6,635 nucleotides of DNA from Dehalococcoidia bacterium (GCA_028715025.1 JAQTLG010000095.1:1-6635); one strand, 5' to 3'; shown: positions 1-5,254, counted from the stretch's first letter. Numbers and translations are program-made. Notes: generated by a model from the sequence alone, not told the origin.

Positions 1-1
1 T

Positions 2-604
2 GACAAGGGTCGCATCGGCATTATTGGCCATAGCGAAGGGGGGCTTATCGCATCCATGATTGCAGCAGACGATCCGAACATAAAAACTATTGTGCTGTTG
101 GGCACACTAGGTCATAGCTTATCCAACACTCTTCTCTATCAATATCAATGCATTATGAGTCGCCTATTGCCCAAAGATCAGCTTACTGCCGCCGTGGCAA
201 AGCGCCGGCGCACACTTGATACTTTACAGCAAATAGGTCAATGGGATGCACCTGAAGTTGAGGAGCAAGTACGCCAAACAATCACCCCTGCCCAACGCAA
301 ATGGTTCCAAGAATATTTCACTATCGATCCTAGGAATGTTATTCGTAGTGTGCATGCATCGGTGGCAATATTTCATGGAGGACGCGATATTCAGGTTGAT
401 CCTGACGACGCTATCCTACTTGGAATCACACTTGATGAATCCGGTCACCATGACCACTTGGTCCGTATTTTCCCTAATCTAGACCATCTATTTATGCGCT
501 CTGAGGGATTTGGTTTGAGCGAGTATGCTGATCCAGACCGTAGTCTCGACCCAGAATTATTGGAGGCGGTAATTGCATGGATCCTTATCAAATTGAACGG
601 CTAG
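2..604 (+). CDS. Alpha/beta hydrolase, C-terminal part (5' end outside window)
   Basis: The reading frame is open from the first complete codon to a TAG stop, giving 200 residues. The nucleophile elbow GHSEGG lies at residues 9-14 (Ser11, bases 32-34), directly after a hydrophobic strand (RIGII), as in alpha/beta hydrolases. The acid is probably Asp129 in HGGRDIQV, and the base His162 in FPNLDHLF, so the full Ser-Asp-His triad is visible. Between Ser and Asp is a roughly 75-residue, mostly helical and charged stretch that would form the lid. The missing part should hold the N-terminal strands and oxyanion loop. It resembles S33/BAAT-type esterases or peptidases; the substrate cannot be told. 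The Met codon at 56 lies after the nucleophile and is not a real start. The gene converges on ruvA. Its base composition is lower in GC than the neighbours (27 of 60 G+C at 61-120, hand count), which hints at a different origin. Confidence 0.88.
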   Translation, partial: DKGRIGIIGHSEGGLIASMIAADDPNIKTIVLLGTLGHSLSNTLLYQYQCIMSRLLPKDQLTAAVAKRRRTLDTLQQIGQWDAPEVEEQVRQTITPAQRKWFQEYFTIDPRNVIRSVHASVAIFHGGRDIQVDPDDAILLGITLDESGHHDHLVRIFPNLDHLFMRSEGFGLSEYADPDRSLDPELLEAVIAWILIKLNG

Positions 605-860
605 AAAAGTTCGTACTGCCTTGAGATGACCATCACCCAGAAATAAGCACAGGTATTTACTCACTTTTGTTCATCGAGAGACGCATCTTATATTTATCTC
701 ATAATGGCTAAATCATTTCTGCATTGTGCAACATATTGATTCGCTGTTGGCGCACTATTTGTCGTTTTCTCTCAATCGGAAGTATTTCAAGAGCCGGCTC
801 CTTGAAAACATTATCTAATTATAAATTCAGCCGATGAAAAACCAAACCCTGCCATAAACA
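605..860. other. AT-rich intergenic stretch without a supported gene
   Basis: No frame on either strand carries a convincing protein here. The longest open stretches are about 30-40 codons, lack a start with a ribosome binding site, and resemble nothing I know. The stretch is distinctly AT-rich (19 of 60 G+C at 661-720, hand count) between a hydrolase of intermediate composition and the GC-rich ruvA. It contains one imperfect palindrome, listed separately. No tRNA-like cloverleaf was seen. Confidence 0.6.
785..807. repeat. Imperfect inverted repeat in the intergenic region
   Basis: The arms TTTCAAGAGCC and GGCTC-C-TTGAAA are complementary over 11 base pairs with one bulged C at 801. The centre is the perfect ten-base palindrome GAGCCGGCTC (791-800). 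Neither strand has a T-run after it, so a classical intrinsic terminator is not supported. It could be a protein-binding dyad, a weak hairpin at the 3' side of the hydrolase, or chance. Confidence 0.4.
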
Positions 861-888
861 CCCCTCCCACCGGTAAAAGCTGGAGGGG
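861..888 (-). terminator. Possible 3' stem-loop, distal one of three after ruvA
   Basis: CCCCTCC (861-867) pairs with GGAGGGG (882-888) over 7 base pairs around a 14-base loop. Read on the minus strand, the direction of ruvA transcription, it is followed by TGTTTATGG, a weak T-rich tract, and further on by a better T-run near 838. It is a candidate terminator for the yebC-ruvA unit, but lies about 90 bases beyond the ruvA stop. Confidence 0.35.
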
Positions 889-898
889 CTATCTGAAA

Positions 899-916
899 GG
901 AGGGCATTCACCCTCC
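899..916 (-). terminator. Possible 3' stem-loop, middle one of three after ruvA
   Basis: GGAGGG (899-904) pairs with CCCTCC (911-916) over 6 base pairs with a 6-base loop. On the minus strand it is followed by only three T residues. Its arms can also pair in part with the arms of the 861-888 hairpin, so alternative structures are possible. Confidence 0.3.
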
Positions 917-922
917 CGGAGG

Positions 923-945
923 CGCCGCGGCAAAATCCCGCGGCG
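923..945 (-). terminator. Possible 3' stem-loop, proximal one of three after ruvA
   Basis: CGCCGCGG (923-930) pairs with CCGCGGCG (938-945) over 8 base pairs, all G-C, with a 7-base A-rich loop. It starts about 33 bases after the ruvA stop in transcription order. No T-run follows, so if it acts it would be by mRNA 3'-end protection or factor-assisted termination rather than classical intrinsic termination. Confidence 0.35.
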
Positions 946-978
946 GCGCACCATTATAGCTAATCCGGAAAAAGTTAT

Positions 979-1563
979 CTATTTCTTGGCCAGCTGCTGA
1001 AGCGCCTGGCGAACACGTTCTTCTACACTCATGCCTTCTGTCTGAGGAACAGCGCTCAACGCCTGCGCGGCCTCCCTGATGGAATACCCCAGCCCGGTGA
1101 GTGCGGCCAGGGCGTCGCTGTCGGAATCCGTCACTGTAGATATCACCTCGCCCTCCCATCCCTTCTCAAGCTTGCCCTTCAGATCAAGTATAATGCGCGC
1201 CGCTGTTTTCTTGCCTATACCTGGGACCTGGCTTAGGAGGTCGGCGTTGCCGCCGATGATGGCGGCCGCGATCTGATCGGCACTGAGGGCCGTCAACAAG
1301 GCAAGCGCCACCTTGGGACCGATGCCGCTGACCGTAATTAATTGCTCAAAAAGCGCCAGCTCCTGCCTGGTGGAGAAACCATAGAGAGCAATCACGTCCT
1401 CACGCACGTAAAAATGCGTATGCAGCATGACCGTGCTGCCGGCATGCCCGAGCTTGCTGATAATGGAACCCGGCACATTGATCTGCAGGCTGAGCGGGCC
1501 TGCCTTGACGGTCACGGTGTTGGCGCCCCGGCTGACGAGCGTTCCCTCTACAGCAGCGATCAT
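979..1563 (-). CDS. ruvA: Holliday junction branch-migration protein RuvA
   Basis: RuvA binds the four-way Holliday junction as a tetramer and loads the RuvB motor onto it in the cytoplasm. The product is 194 residues, the usual family length. Domain I (about 1-63) is the OB-fold. It ends in VREDVIALYGF, with Glu55 and Asp56 at the positions of the acidic pin that separates strands at the junction centre. Domain II has two helix-hairpin-helix motifs, SGIGPK (79-84) and PGIGKKTA (114-121), which grip the DNA backbone. A flexible acidic linker (about 138-148) leads to domain III (149-194), which contacts RuvB. ATG at 1563 gives the expected MIAAVEG start and has an AAGAG ribosome binding site 7 bases upstream, inside the end of ruvC. 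Only 4 bases separate it from the ruvC stop, so the two are almost certainly cotranscribed. ruvB does not follow; the next gene faces the other way. Confidence 0.97.
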   Translation of the reverse strand: MIAAVEGTLVSRGANTVTVKAGPLSLQINVPGSIISKLGHAGSTVMLHTHFYVREDVIALYGFSTRQELALFEQLITVSGIGPKVALALLTALSADQIAAAIIGGNADLLSQVPGIGKKTAARIILDLKGKLEKGWEGEVISTVTDSDSDALAALTGLGYSIREAAQALSAVPQTEGMSVEERVRQALQQLAKK

Positions 1564-1567
1564 ATAT

Positions 1568-2074
1568 TCACTCTTGGTATCCCCGTTTGAGTACCCGGTT
1601 AAGATGTCCCTGGTTTAGGTGACAGATGGCTACAGCCAGAGCGTCGGCGGCATCGCTGGCCTCGGGCAGATCGCTGACACCCAGTTGTAATTTTACCACC
1701 TGCCGCACCTGGTCTTTGCCGCTTCTCCCGTAGCTGGTCACGAGCTGCTTGACCTGGGTAGGCATGTAGCGTGAAACGGGCAATTTCGCCTGTGCCGCTG
1801 CGAGTATGGCCACGGCCTGCGCCCGGCCGATGGCCAGGGCGGAGCGCGCATTGCCGGCTACAAAAGGCTCCTCTACAGCCGCCTCAGAAGGTCGGAAATC
1901 GGCGATTACTTTGAGCAATCCTTCATATAGAAGGCATAACCTCTGCTCAACCGGCAGCTTTTGCGGCGCAGAAATGACACCGCAGCCGACCATGGCTATG
2001 CGGTTCCCGTCCTGCTCTTCAACAACCCCATAGCCCATATTGAGCGTGCCGGGGTCAATGCCCAATACTCGCAA
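1568..2074 (-). CDS. ruvC: Holliday junction resolvase RuvC, TTG start
   Basis: RuvC is the dimeric metal-dependent endonuclease that cuts Holliday junctions symmetrically at the end of recombination, together with RuvAB. The product has 168 residues, normal for the family. The RNase H-like core is intact: Asp7 in LGIDPG, Glu68 in AAVEEPF, and Asp141 and Asp144 in SDAADALAVAICH supply the four acidic catalytic residues. The DNA-binding stretch MPTQVKQLVTSYGRSGKDQV (104-123) has the expected basic residues. The start is TTG at 2072-2074: an in-frame TGA lies two codons upstream, and the next internal start candidate would cut into the LGIDPG strand. A weak GGGA lies 8 bases before the TTG. The gene follows the lipoprotein stop by 16 bases and precedes ruvA by 4, so it sits inside an operon-like run. 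The unusual start and weak ribosome binding site suggest low translation. Confidence 0.96.
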   Translation of the reverse strand: MRVLGIDPGTLNMGYGVVEEQDGNRIAMVGCGVISAPQKLPVEQRLCLLYEGLLKVIADFRPSEAAVEEPFVAGNARSALAIGRAQAVAILAAAQAKLPVSRYMPTQVKQLVTSYGRSGKDQVRQVVKLQLGVSDLPEASDAADALAVAICHLNQGHLNRVLKRGYQE

Positions 2075-2090
2075 TGCTCACATCCCAACC

Positions 2091-2867
2091 TTATCTCGGA
2101 GGATGACAGACCGGGCAAGGGTGATAGCCGGCAGCCTGAGCCTGGTTGACGGTATTGAACCACACCCGGGACGGCATGGGTATATGCTGGGCTATGCTGC
2201 ATGACGGCCAGTGGTACTCGTGCGTATACGTGCTGGCCAACCAGTTATTAGCAGGCGTACCTGTAGGTCCCACTGCTAATTGCGTGGAGGCGGTCACCGT
2301 GCCGTTGGCATTGCCGGCAGTTATAACATAAACCGTTGTGCCGTTAGGAGAGACGGTACGGGAGCCCGATGGACTTACGGGCCCTATGCCGTTACTGATG
2401 ACTACATTTGAAGCATTGGAAGTATCCCAGCTCAATACAGCCGTCCCCGCCGGTGTGATGTTGCCTGGATTCACATAGATATGCGCAATCGGAAGAGGGC
2501 CGGATGAGGTGGGAGACGTTGTTGTCGTTGTGGAAGACCCGCTTTCCACCGTGACGGTGGCCGATGCGGTGATAGATCCGGAAGCATTGACTGCGGTCAA
2601 CGTGTAAGTGGTGGTGGACACAGGCGTTACGGTTGAGCTGCCGGCAGCAGAAACCGAGCCTATACCCTGGTCGATAATCAATGCTGTGGCATCGGATACA
2701 CTCCAGGTCAGTACAGAGGAGCTTCCCGCCGAAATTGTTGTGGGGCTGGCTGTAAACGAGTTTATGGTGGGAGCGCCCCCTCCGAACGGCCAGCTGATGC
2801 ACGAGGCCAGCAAAAGCGGCAGAGGCAATATAAGAGCCATCAGCAAGTGAGAGAATTTACCCTTCAT
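2091..2867 (-). CDS. Ig-repeat lipoprotein with C-terminal Cys/His (Ada-like) domain
   Basis: A 258-residue predicted lipoprotein of unknown function. Residues 1-23 form a lipoprotein signal peptide: basic start (MKGK), long hydrophobic core and lipobox LASC with Cys23, so the protein should be anchored outside the cytoplasmic membrane. Two Ig-like repeats follow, at about 33-107 and 127-199, sharing the pattern GIG-VS--GS-TV-P--TT-Y, and joined by a Ser/Thr/Pro-rich linker (109-126). The last 50 residues change character: HEYHWPSC, then WFNTVNQAQAAGYHPCPVC, with Cys223, His219/His228, Cys251 and Cys254 as likely metal ligands. This pattern recalls the small Ada-type zinc modules that trail some secreted nucleases. 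ATG at 2867 has AGGAGG 13 bases upstream, a long spacing. It lies between yebC and ruvC in the same direction, which is unexpected for an exported protein. The role is unknown; cell-surface binding is a guess. Confidence 0.85.
   Translation of the reverse strand: MKGKFSHLLMALILPLPLLLASCISWPFGGGAPTINSFTASPTTISAGSSSVLTWSVSDATALIIDQGIGSVSAAGSSTVTPVSTTTYTLTAVNASGSITASATVTVESGSSTTTTTSPTSSGPLPIAHIYVNPGNITPAGTAVLSWDTSNASNVVISNGIGPVSPSGSRTVSPNGTTVYVITAGNANGTVTASTQLAVGPTGTPANNWLASTYTHEYHWPSCSIAQHIPMPSRVWFNTVNQAQAAGYHPCPVCHPPR
2094..2246 (-). other. C-terminal Cys/His module of the lipoprotein
   Basis: Residues 208-258 of the lipoprotein hold the spaced elements YHWPSC and GYHPCPVC. The arrangement is His219-x3-Cys223, His228, then Cys251-x2-Cys254 near the end. 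From memory, similar 'YH...C ... GY.PC..C' tails occur in Ada-like zinc-binding modules and at the ends of thermonuclease-like secreted proteins. Metal binding is inferred from residue spacing only; a disulfide-bonded fold is the alternative outside the cytoplasm. Confidence 0.6.
2271..2771 (-). repeat. Two tandem Ig-like protein repeats within the lipoprotein gene
   Basis: Bases 2547-2771 (residues 33-107) and 2271-2489 (residues 127-199) encode two copies of one beta-sandwich-like unit. Both read N-terminal to C-terminal as a Pro/Ser-rich lead strand, an LTW or LSW strand, GIG-VS, GS-TV-P, TT-Y, then TA-NA-G--TAS. The DNA is well diverged, so this is an old protein-level duplication and not a recent DNA repeat. 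Confidence 0.7.
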
Positions 2868-2880
2868 AATCCTGAATTAA

Positions 2881-2886
2881 CCTCCT
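2881..2886 (-). promoter_or_regulatory. Ribosome binding site of the lipoprotein gene
   Basis: AGGAGG on the minus strand is a full-strength Shine-Dalgarno core. It lies 13 bases from the ATG at 2867, longer than usual. No start codon in the right frame lies nearer to it, and the lipoprotein signal peptide begins right at that ATG, so the start is kept. Confidence 0.5.
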
Positions 2887-2904
2887 GAATAATAATCTCA
2901 GTAA

Positions 2905-2933
2905 TAAAACAACAAAAAACGCAATAACGTTTA
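2905..2933 (-). terminator. Weak terminator-like site between yebC and the lipoprotein gene
   Basis: On the minus strand, after yebC, AAACG and CGTTT can form a 5-base-pair stem around a 6-base loop, followed by a T-rich run (TTTGTTGTTTT). The stem is short and AT-rich, so termination would be partial at best. If it works, it would lower read-through from yebC into the lipoprotein-ruvC-ruvA genes. Confidence 0.3.
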
Positions 2934-2962
2934 TATGCGCCGGACCGCCGCTGACGGCAAAG

Positions 2963-3715
2963 CTATACTTCAGCTTTCAACTTCTCGATCAGCGCGTCGC
3001 TGTAATCGAGATTGGAGAACACGCGCTGGACGTCATCCAGCTCCTCCAGCTTCTCCAGCAGTTTCACCGTCTGCAGGGATTCTTTCTCCGGAAGGGTAAC
3101 TGTGGTCTTGGGCAGCATGGTAACTTCGGCGGAGACGGGTTTCCGGCGTTTTTCAACAGCCAGTTTTACGTTTTCGAATTCTTTAGGCTCTGTATATATC
3201 TCAAGCAGTGACTTATCTTCTTTGACATCTTTAGCGCCGGCATCTATGGCGTAAAGCGCCAGTTCATCGGGATCGATACCGGTTGTGTCCACGGTTATGA
3301 CGCCGGTGTTCTCAAACATCCAGGAGACACTGCCGTTCTCTCCCAGGTTTCCATTATATTTCACGAATGTGCTTCTTATCTCTGAGACCGTGCGGTTGCG
3401 GTTATCCGTCATAGCCTCGAGCAGGATGGCTACACCGGCGGGTCCATACCCCTCCATTACCATCTCGGTAAAAGTCGTGCCCTCTGCCGCCCCGCTCCCT
3501 TTCTTGACGGCATTCTCGATATTATCCTTGGGCATGTTGTTGTCGCGCGCTTTTTGAATGGCCAGCCTCAGGCGGAAATTACCTTCAGGATTCGGGCCGC
3601 CCTGCCTGGTAGCGATGATGATCTCGCGCGTGAGCTTGGTGAACATAGCCCCCCGCCGGGAATCGGCCACACCCTTCTGCCTCTTAATCTGCGCCCACTT
3701 TGAATGTCCGGACAT
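2963..3715 (-). CDS. yebC: YebC/TACO1/PmpR family protein
   Basis: The product is a 250-residue member of the YebC family, at full family length. Members have been described as transcription regulators and, with mitochondrial TACO1 and more recent bacterial work, as factors that help translation of difficult stretches; which applies here cannot be told. Diagnostic features are the N-terminus MSGHSKWAQIKRQKG, the basic helix with TKLTREI, the segment EGYGPAGVAILLEAMTDNRN (about 88-107) and GSVSWMFENTGVI near 130. The end is LDDVQRVFSNLD. The frame stays open further upstream to 3820, but the canonical MSGHSKW start at 3713-3715 is preceded by GAGGGG at 5 bases, so the longer form is rejected. 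The start codon sits inside the perfect palindrome ATGTCCGGACAT. It leads the run yebC - lipoprotein - ruvC - ruvA, resembling the widespread yebC-ruvC-ruvA order with one extra gene inserted. Confidence 0.96.
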   Translation of the reverse strand: MSGHSKWAQIKRQKGVADSRRGAMFTKLTREIIIATRQGGPNPEGNFRLRLAIQKARDNNMPKDNIENAVKKGSGAAEGTTFTEMVMEGYGPAGVAILLEAMTDNRNRTVSEIRSTFVKYNGNLGENGSVSWMFENTGVITVDTTGIDPDELALYAIDAGAKDVKEDKSLLEIYTEPKEFENVKLAVEKRRKPVSAEVTMLPKTTVTLPEKESLQTVKLLEKLEELDDVQRVFSNLDYSDALIEKLKAEV

Positions 3716-3752
3716 ATTTACCCCTCGCAGAACATATTTCCTTTGTTTACTA

Positions 3753-3782
3753 AGAATAAAACATATTACAATCATTGTGCAA
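3753..3782 (-). promoter_or_regulatory. Candidate leftward promoter for yebC
   Basis: On the minus strand TTGCAC (3777-3782) matches the -35 consensus at 4 of 6 positions. TATTCT (3753-3758) matches the -10 at 4 of 6, with an 18-base spacer rich in A and T. Transcription would start near 3746, leaving a leader of about 30 bases before the yebC ATG that contains its GAGGGG ribosome binding site. Confidence 0.45.
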
Positions 3783-3798
3783 CAGTAAAATCCGCTGT

Positions 3799-3830
3799 TT
3801 TCACAGGTCGGCCCGGCCACGTGTTATAAT
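3799..3830 (+). promoter_or_regulatory. Rightward extended -10 promoter for the HhH-GPD-like gene
   Basis: TGTTATAAT at 3822-3830 is a perfect TATAAT box with an upstream TG, the extended -10 form that needs little -35 contact. A poor -35 candidate, TTCACA (3799-3804), sits 20 bases away. Transcription would begin near 3837, about 28 bases before the GTG at 3865. This position rules out the upstream ATG at 3775 as the start of the gene. Confidence 0.6.
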
Positions 3831-3864
3831 TCAAAATCTCATCCGGGGTGGCCATGGGGCAGGC

Positions 3865-4578
3865 GTGAAAAATCAACGTCAATTATTAAAGAAAACAGTC
3901 GAAAGCTATATGCGGCGTGTGCCGATGGTGCATGAGCACTGCGACCGCTGTCTCAAGAGCGCCCGCTGGCATGGCAGCGCACTACTGATGGTCATCGATG
4001 CCGCCTTTGACTCGATCGGACTGAACTACTTTCAATCGGTGGTCCCCAGAGTCGAACTCTTTCGCCGGAATTACGTAGAAACAGGCCTCATTCTCACGAT
4101 GGAGGACCTTATAGCCGCCGATGTGGACGAGCTTCAGACCATATGGAAAAACGCACGCTCCTGGCATGTTGCCCGGAAGATTGCAGCCCATTTGCTGGCC
4201 GTACAGGTTCGCAACAGGCTCGGCGACCGTGATGCCCTGATCCACTGGGCAAGGCATGCACCGCTGGAAAGCTGGAAATCCGATCCCGTGGGAAGCATCG
4301 GCGGCGTGGGCATCAACACATACCAGTACCTGCGCATGATGGGCGGAGTAGACACCGTCATGCCGGATAAAATCGTTAAAAAGGTAATTTATGAGATACT
4401 TGATATGTCGGGTATGGAACGTCCCGACGGCGACCTGGAATTTATCAGGATGGTGGAAAGGTTGGCCCCTCAGACCGGATACCGGGCAATCGAACTCTGC
4501 TGGATGACCTGGCTGGTACAGTCCGAAGCCGGCTTGAGCCGTACCGAAAAATACGCAGAACTGCTGCCCAAGATATGA
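3865..4578 (+). CDS. HhH-GPD-like (DNA glycosylase fold) protein, divergent family
   Basis: Product of 237 residues. The best clue is IGGVGINTYQYLRMMGG followed by VDTVMPDKIVKK (about 145-173). This matches the helix-hairpin-helix plus GPD region of base-excision DNA glycosylases, with the conserved Asp at 168. Upstream, LTMEDLIAADVDELQTIWKN and SWHVARKIAAHL also fit the helical core. The lysine of endonuclease III (GVGRKTA) is Asn151 here, so a lyase activity of that type is unlikely. The C-terminal iron-sulfur cysteine cluster is absent. It may be a monofunctional glycosylase, a DNA-binding relative or an inactive form. GTG at 3865 is chosen because a GGGG motif lies 5 bases upstream and an extended -10 promoter 35 bases upstream; ATG at 3910 is the alternative. 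An upstream ATG at 3775 would lie before the promoter. Its stop overlaps the next start (ATGA), so the two are translationally coupled. Confidence 0.75.
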   Translation: MKNQRQLLKKTVESYMRRVPMVHEHCDRCLKSARWHGSALLMVIDAAFDSIGLNYFQSVVPRVELFRRNYVETGLILTMEDLIAADVDELQTIWKNARSWHVARKIAAHLLAVQVRNRLGDRDALIHWARHAPLESWKSDPVGSIGGVGINTYQYLRMMGGVDTVMPDKIVKKVIYEILDMSGMERPDGDLEFIRMVERLAPQTGYRAIELCWMTWLVQSEAGLSRTEKYAELLPKI

Positions 4579-5210
4579 ACGACGAAGACAGAAAAGCTGA
4601 TACCCGCCTGCCGGAGGATGCTCCTCAGCCAAAATCCGGTTCATGGAACAGGGACAGATTTCTTCAACTTGGCTCCCTGGTGCTGGTTATAGCGCTTGTT
4701 GTAATAATCATCTGGCAACGGGACAATATAACTTTATTTGCCTTGTGGCTGGCCAAATATCCCGGCCTTAAATATATCGGGATTTTTGTTATCTCCGCGG
4801 CCGCCTCCGCAACGCTGATAATACCCATACCGGGACTTGCCATGACCTCCCTCATCGGGACATTGTCAGTAAGCCCGTGGGACCCGCTCTGGATCGGTAT
4901 ATCCTCCGGCCTGGGCGCCACCCTCGGCGAGACCACGGGTTATTTATTGGGATATAGTGGTAGAATGGCCATACCCGATACCGCGAGGTACGAAAAGGTG
5001 GTGGGATGGATGAAAAAATGGGGCAGCCTGACAATTTTTGTGCTTGCGCTGTTGCCTAATCCGCTGTTTGACCTCGCCGGCCTGGCCGCGGGCGCCCTCA
5101 AGTATCCACTATGGAAGTTCTTCCTGATCGGGGCAGCGGGAAGACTACCCAAACACATCCTCTTCTCATACCTGGGCTACTGGGGCATCCGTGTTTTCCC
5201 GCATCGATAA
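4575..5210 (+). CDS. VTT/DedA-like (SNARE-associated) integral membrane protein
   Basis: A 211-residue polytopic membrane protein. The first 28 residues are charged and probably cytoplasmic. Hydrophobic segments follow at about 30-47, 66-95, 105-127, 152-175 and 179-203. The segment GATLGETTGYLLGYSGR (113-129), followed later by LLPNPLFDLAGLAAGAL and KFFLIGAAGR, is typical of the VTT domain of the DedA/TMEM64/YqaA group. Related proteins have been linked to lipid scrambling or flipping and to membrane-potential maintenance; the exact job here is not visible. The ATG at 4575 overlaps the stop of the preceding gene by 4 bases and has no clear ribosome binding site, so its translation probably depends on coupling. 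Pairing of a DNA-repair-like protein with a membrane protein has no obvious functional reading and may reflect cotranscription only. Confidence 0.88.
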   Translation: MNDEDRKADTRLPEDAPQPKSGSWNRDRFLQLGSLVLVIALVVIIIWQRDNITLFALWLAKYPGLKYIGIFVISAAASATLIIPIPGLAMTSLIGTLSVSPWDPLWIGISSGLGATLGETTGYLLGYSGRMAIPDTARYEKVVGWMKKWGSLTIFVLALLPNPLFDLAGLAAGALKYPLWKFFLIGAAGRLPKHILFSYLGYWGIRVFPHR

Positions 5211-5254
5211 GACCGCCGGTTAAATCGGTTATAACCATATTTTATAAATTTAAG

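Noticed and set aside
722..733. Twelve-base exact repeat CATTGTGCAACA, also at 3773-3784
   Set aside because: Both copies are non-coding, but in a window of this size about one chance 12-base match is expected (roughly N squared over 2 divided by 4 to the 12th), and the flanks do not continue the match well.
705..830. Possible short or decayed gene in the AT-rich intergenic DNA
   Set aside because: Frames are broken within about 40 codons, and I recognise no protein remnant or ribosome binding site.
3704..3715. Perfect palindrome ATGTCCGGACAT at the yebC start
   Set aside because: It is produced by the conserved codons for Met-Ser-Gly-His; a regulatory role would need independent support.
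3716..3820. N-terminal extension of YebC by 35 residues
   Set aside because: The frame is open, but the family begins with MSGHSKW, which has a well-spaced GAGGGG site; the extension would also run upstream of the likely promoter.
3775..3864. Start of the HhH-GPD-like gene at ATG 3775
   Set aside because: The extended -10 promoter at 3822-3830 lies inside this extension, and the added residues look non-coding (low-complexity frame with no domain sense). GTG at 3865 fits better.
3982..4644. 220-codon minus-strand frame opposite the HhH-GPD-like gene
   Set aside because: The + strand frame has the recognisable HhH-GPD region, a promoter and a coupled downstream gene; the opposite frame has none of these.
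5220..5248. Promoter TTAAAT-17-TATAAA for the acyl-CoA synthetase
   Set aside because: The -35 is poor and the predicted transcription start would fall on the ribosome binding site, leaving almost no leader.
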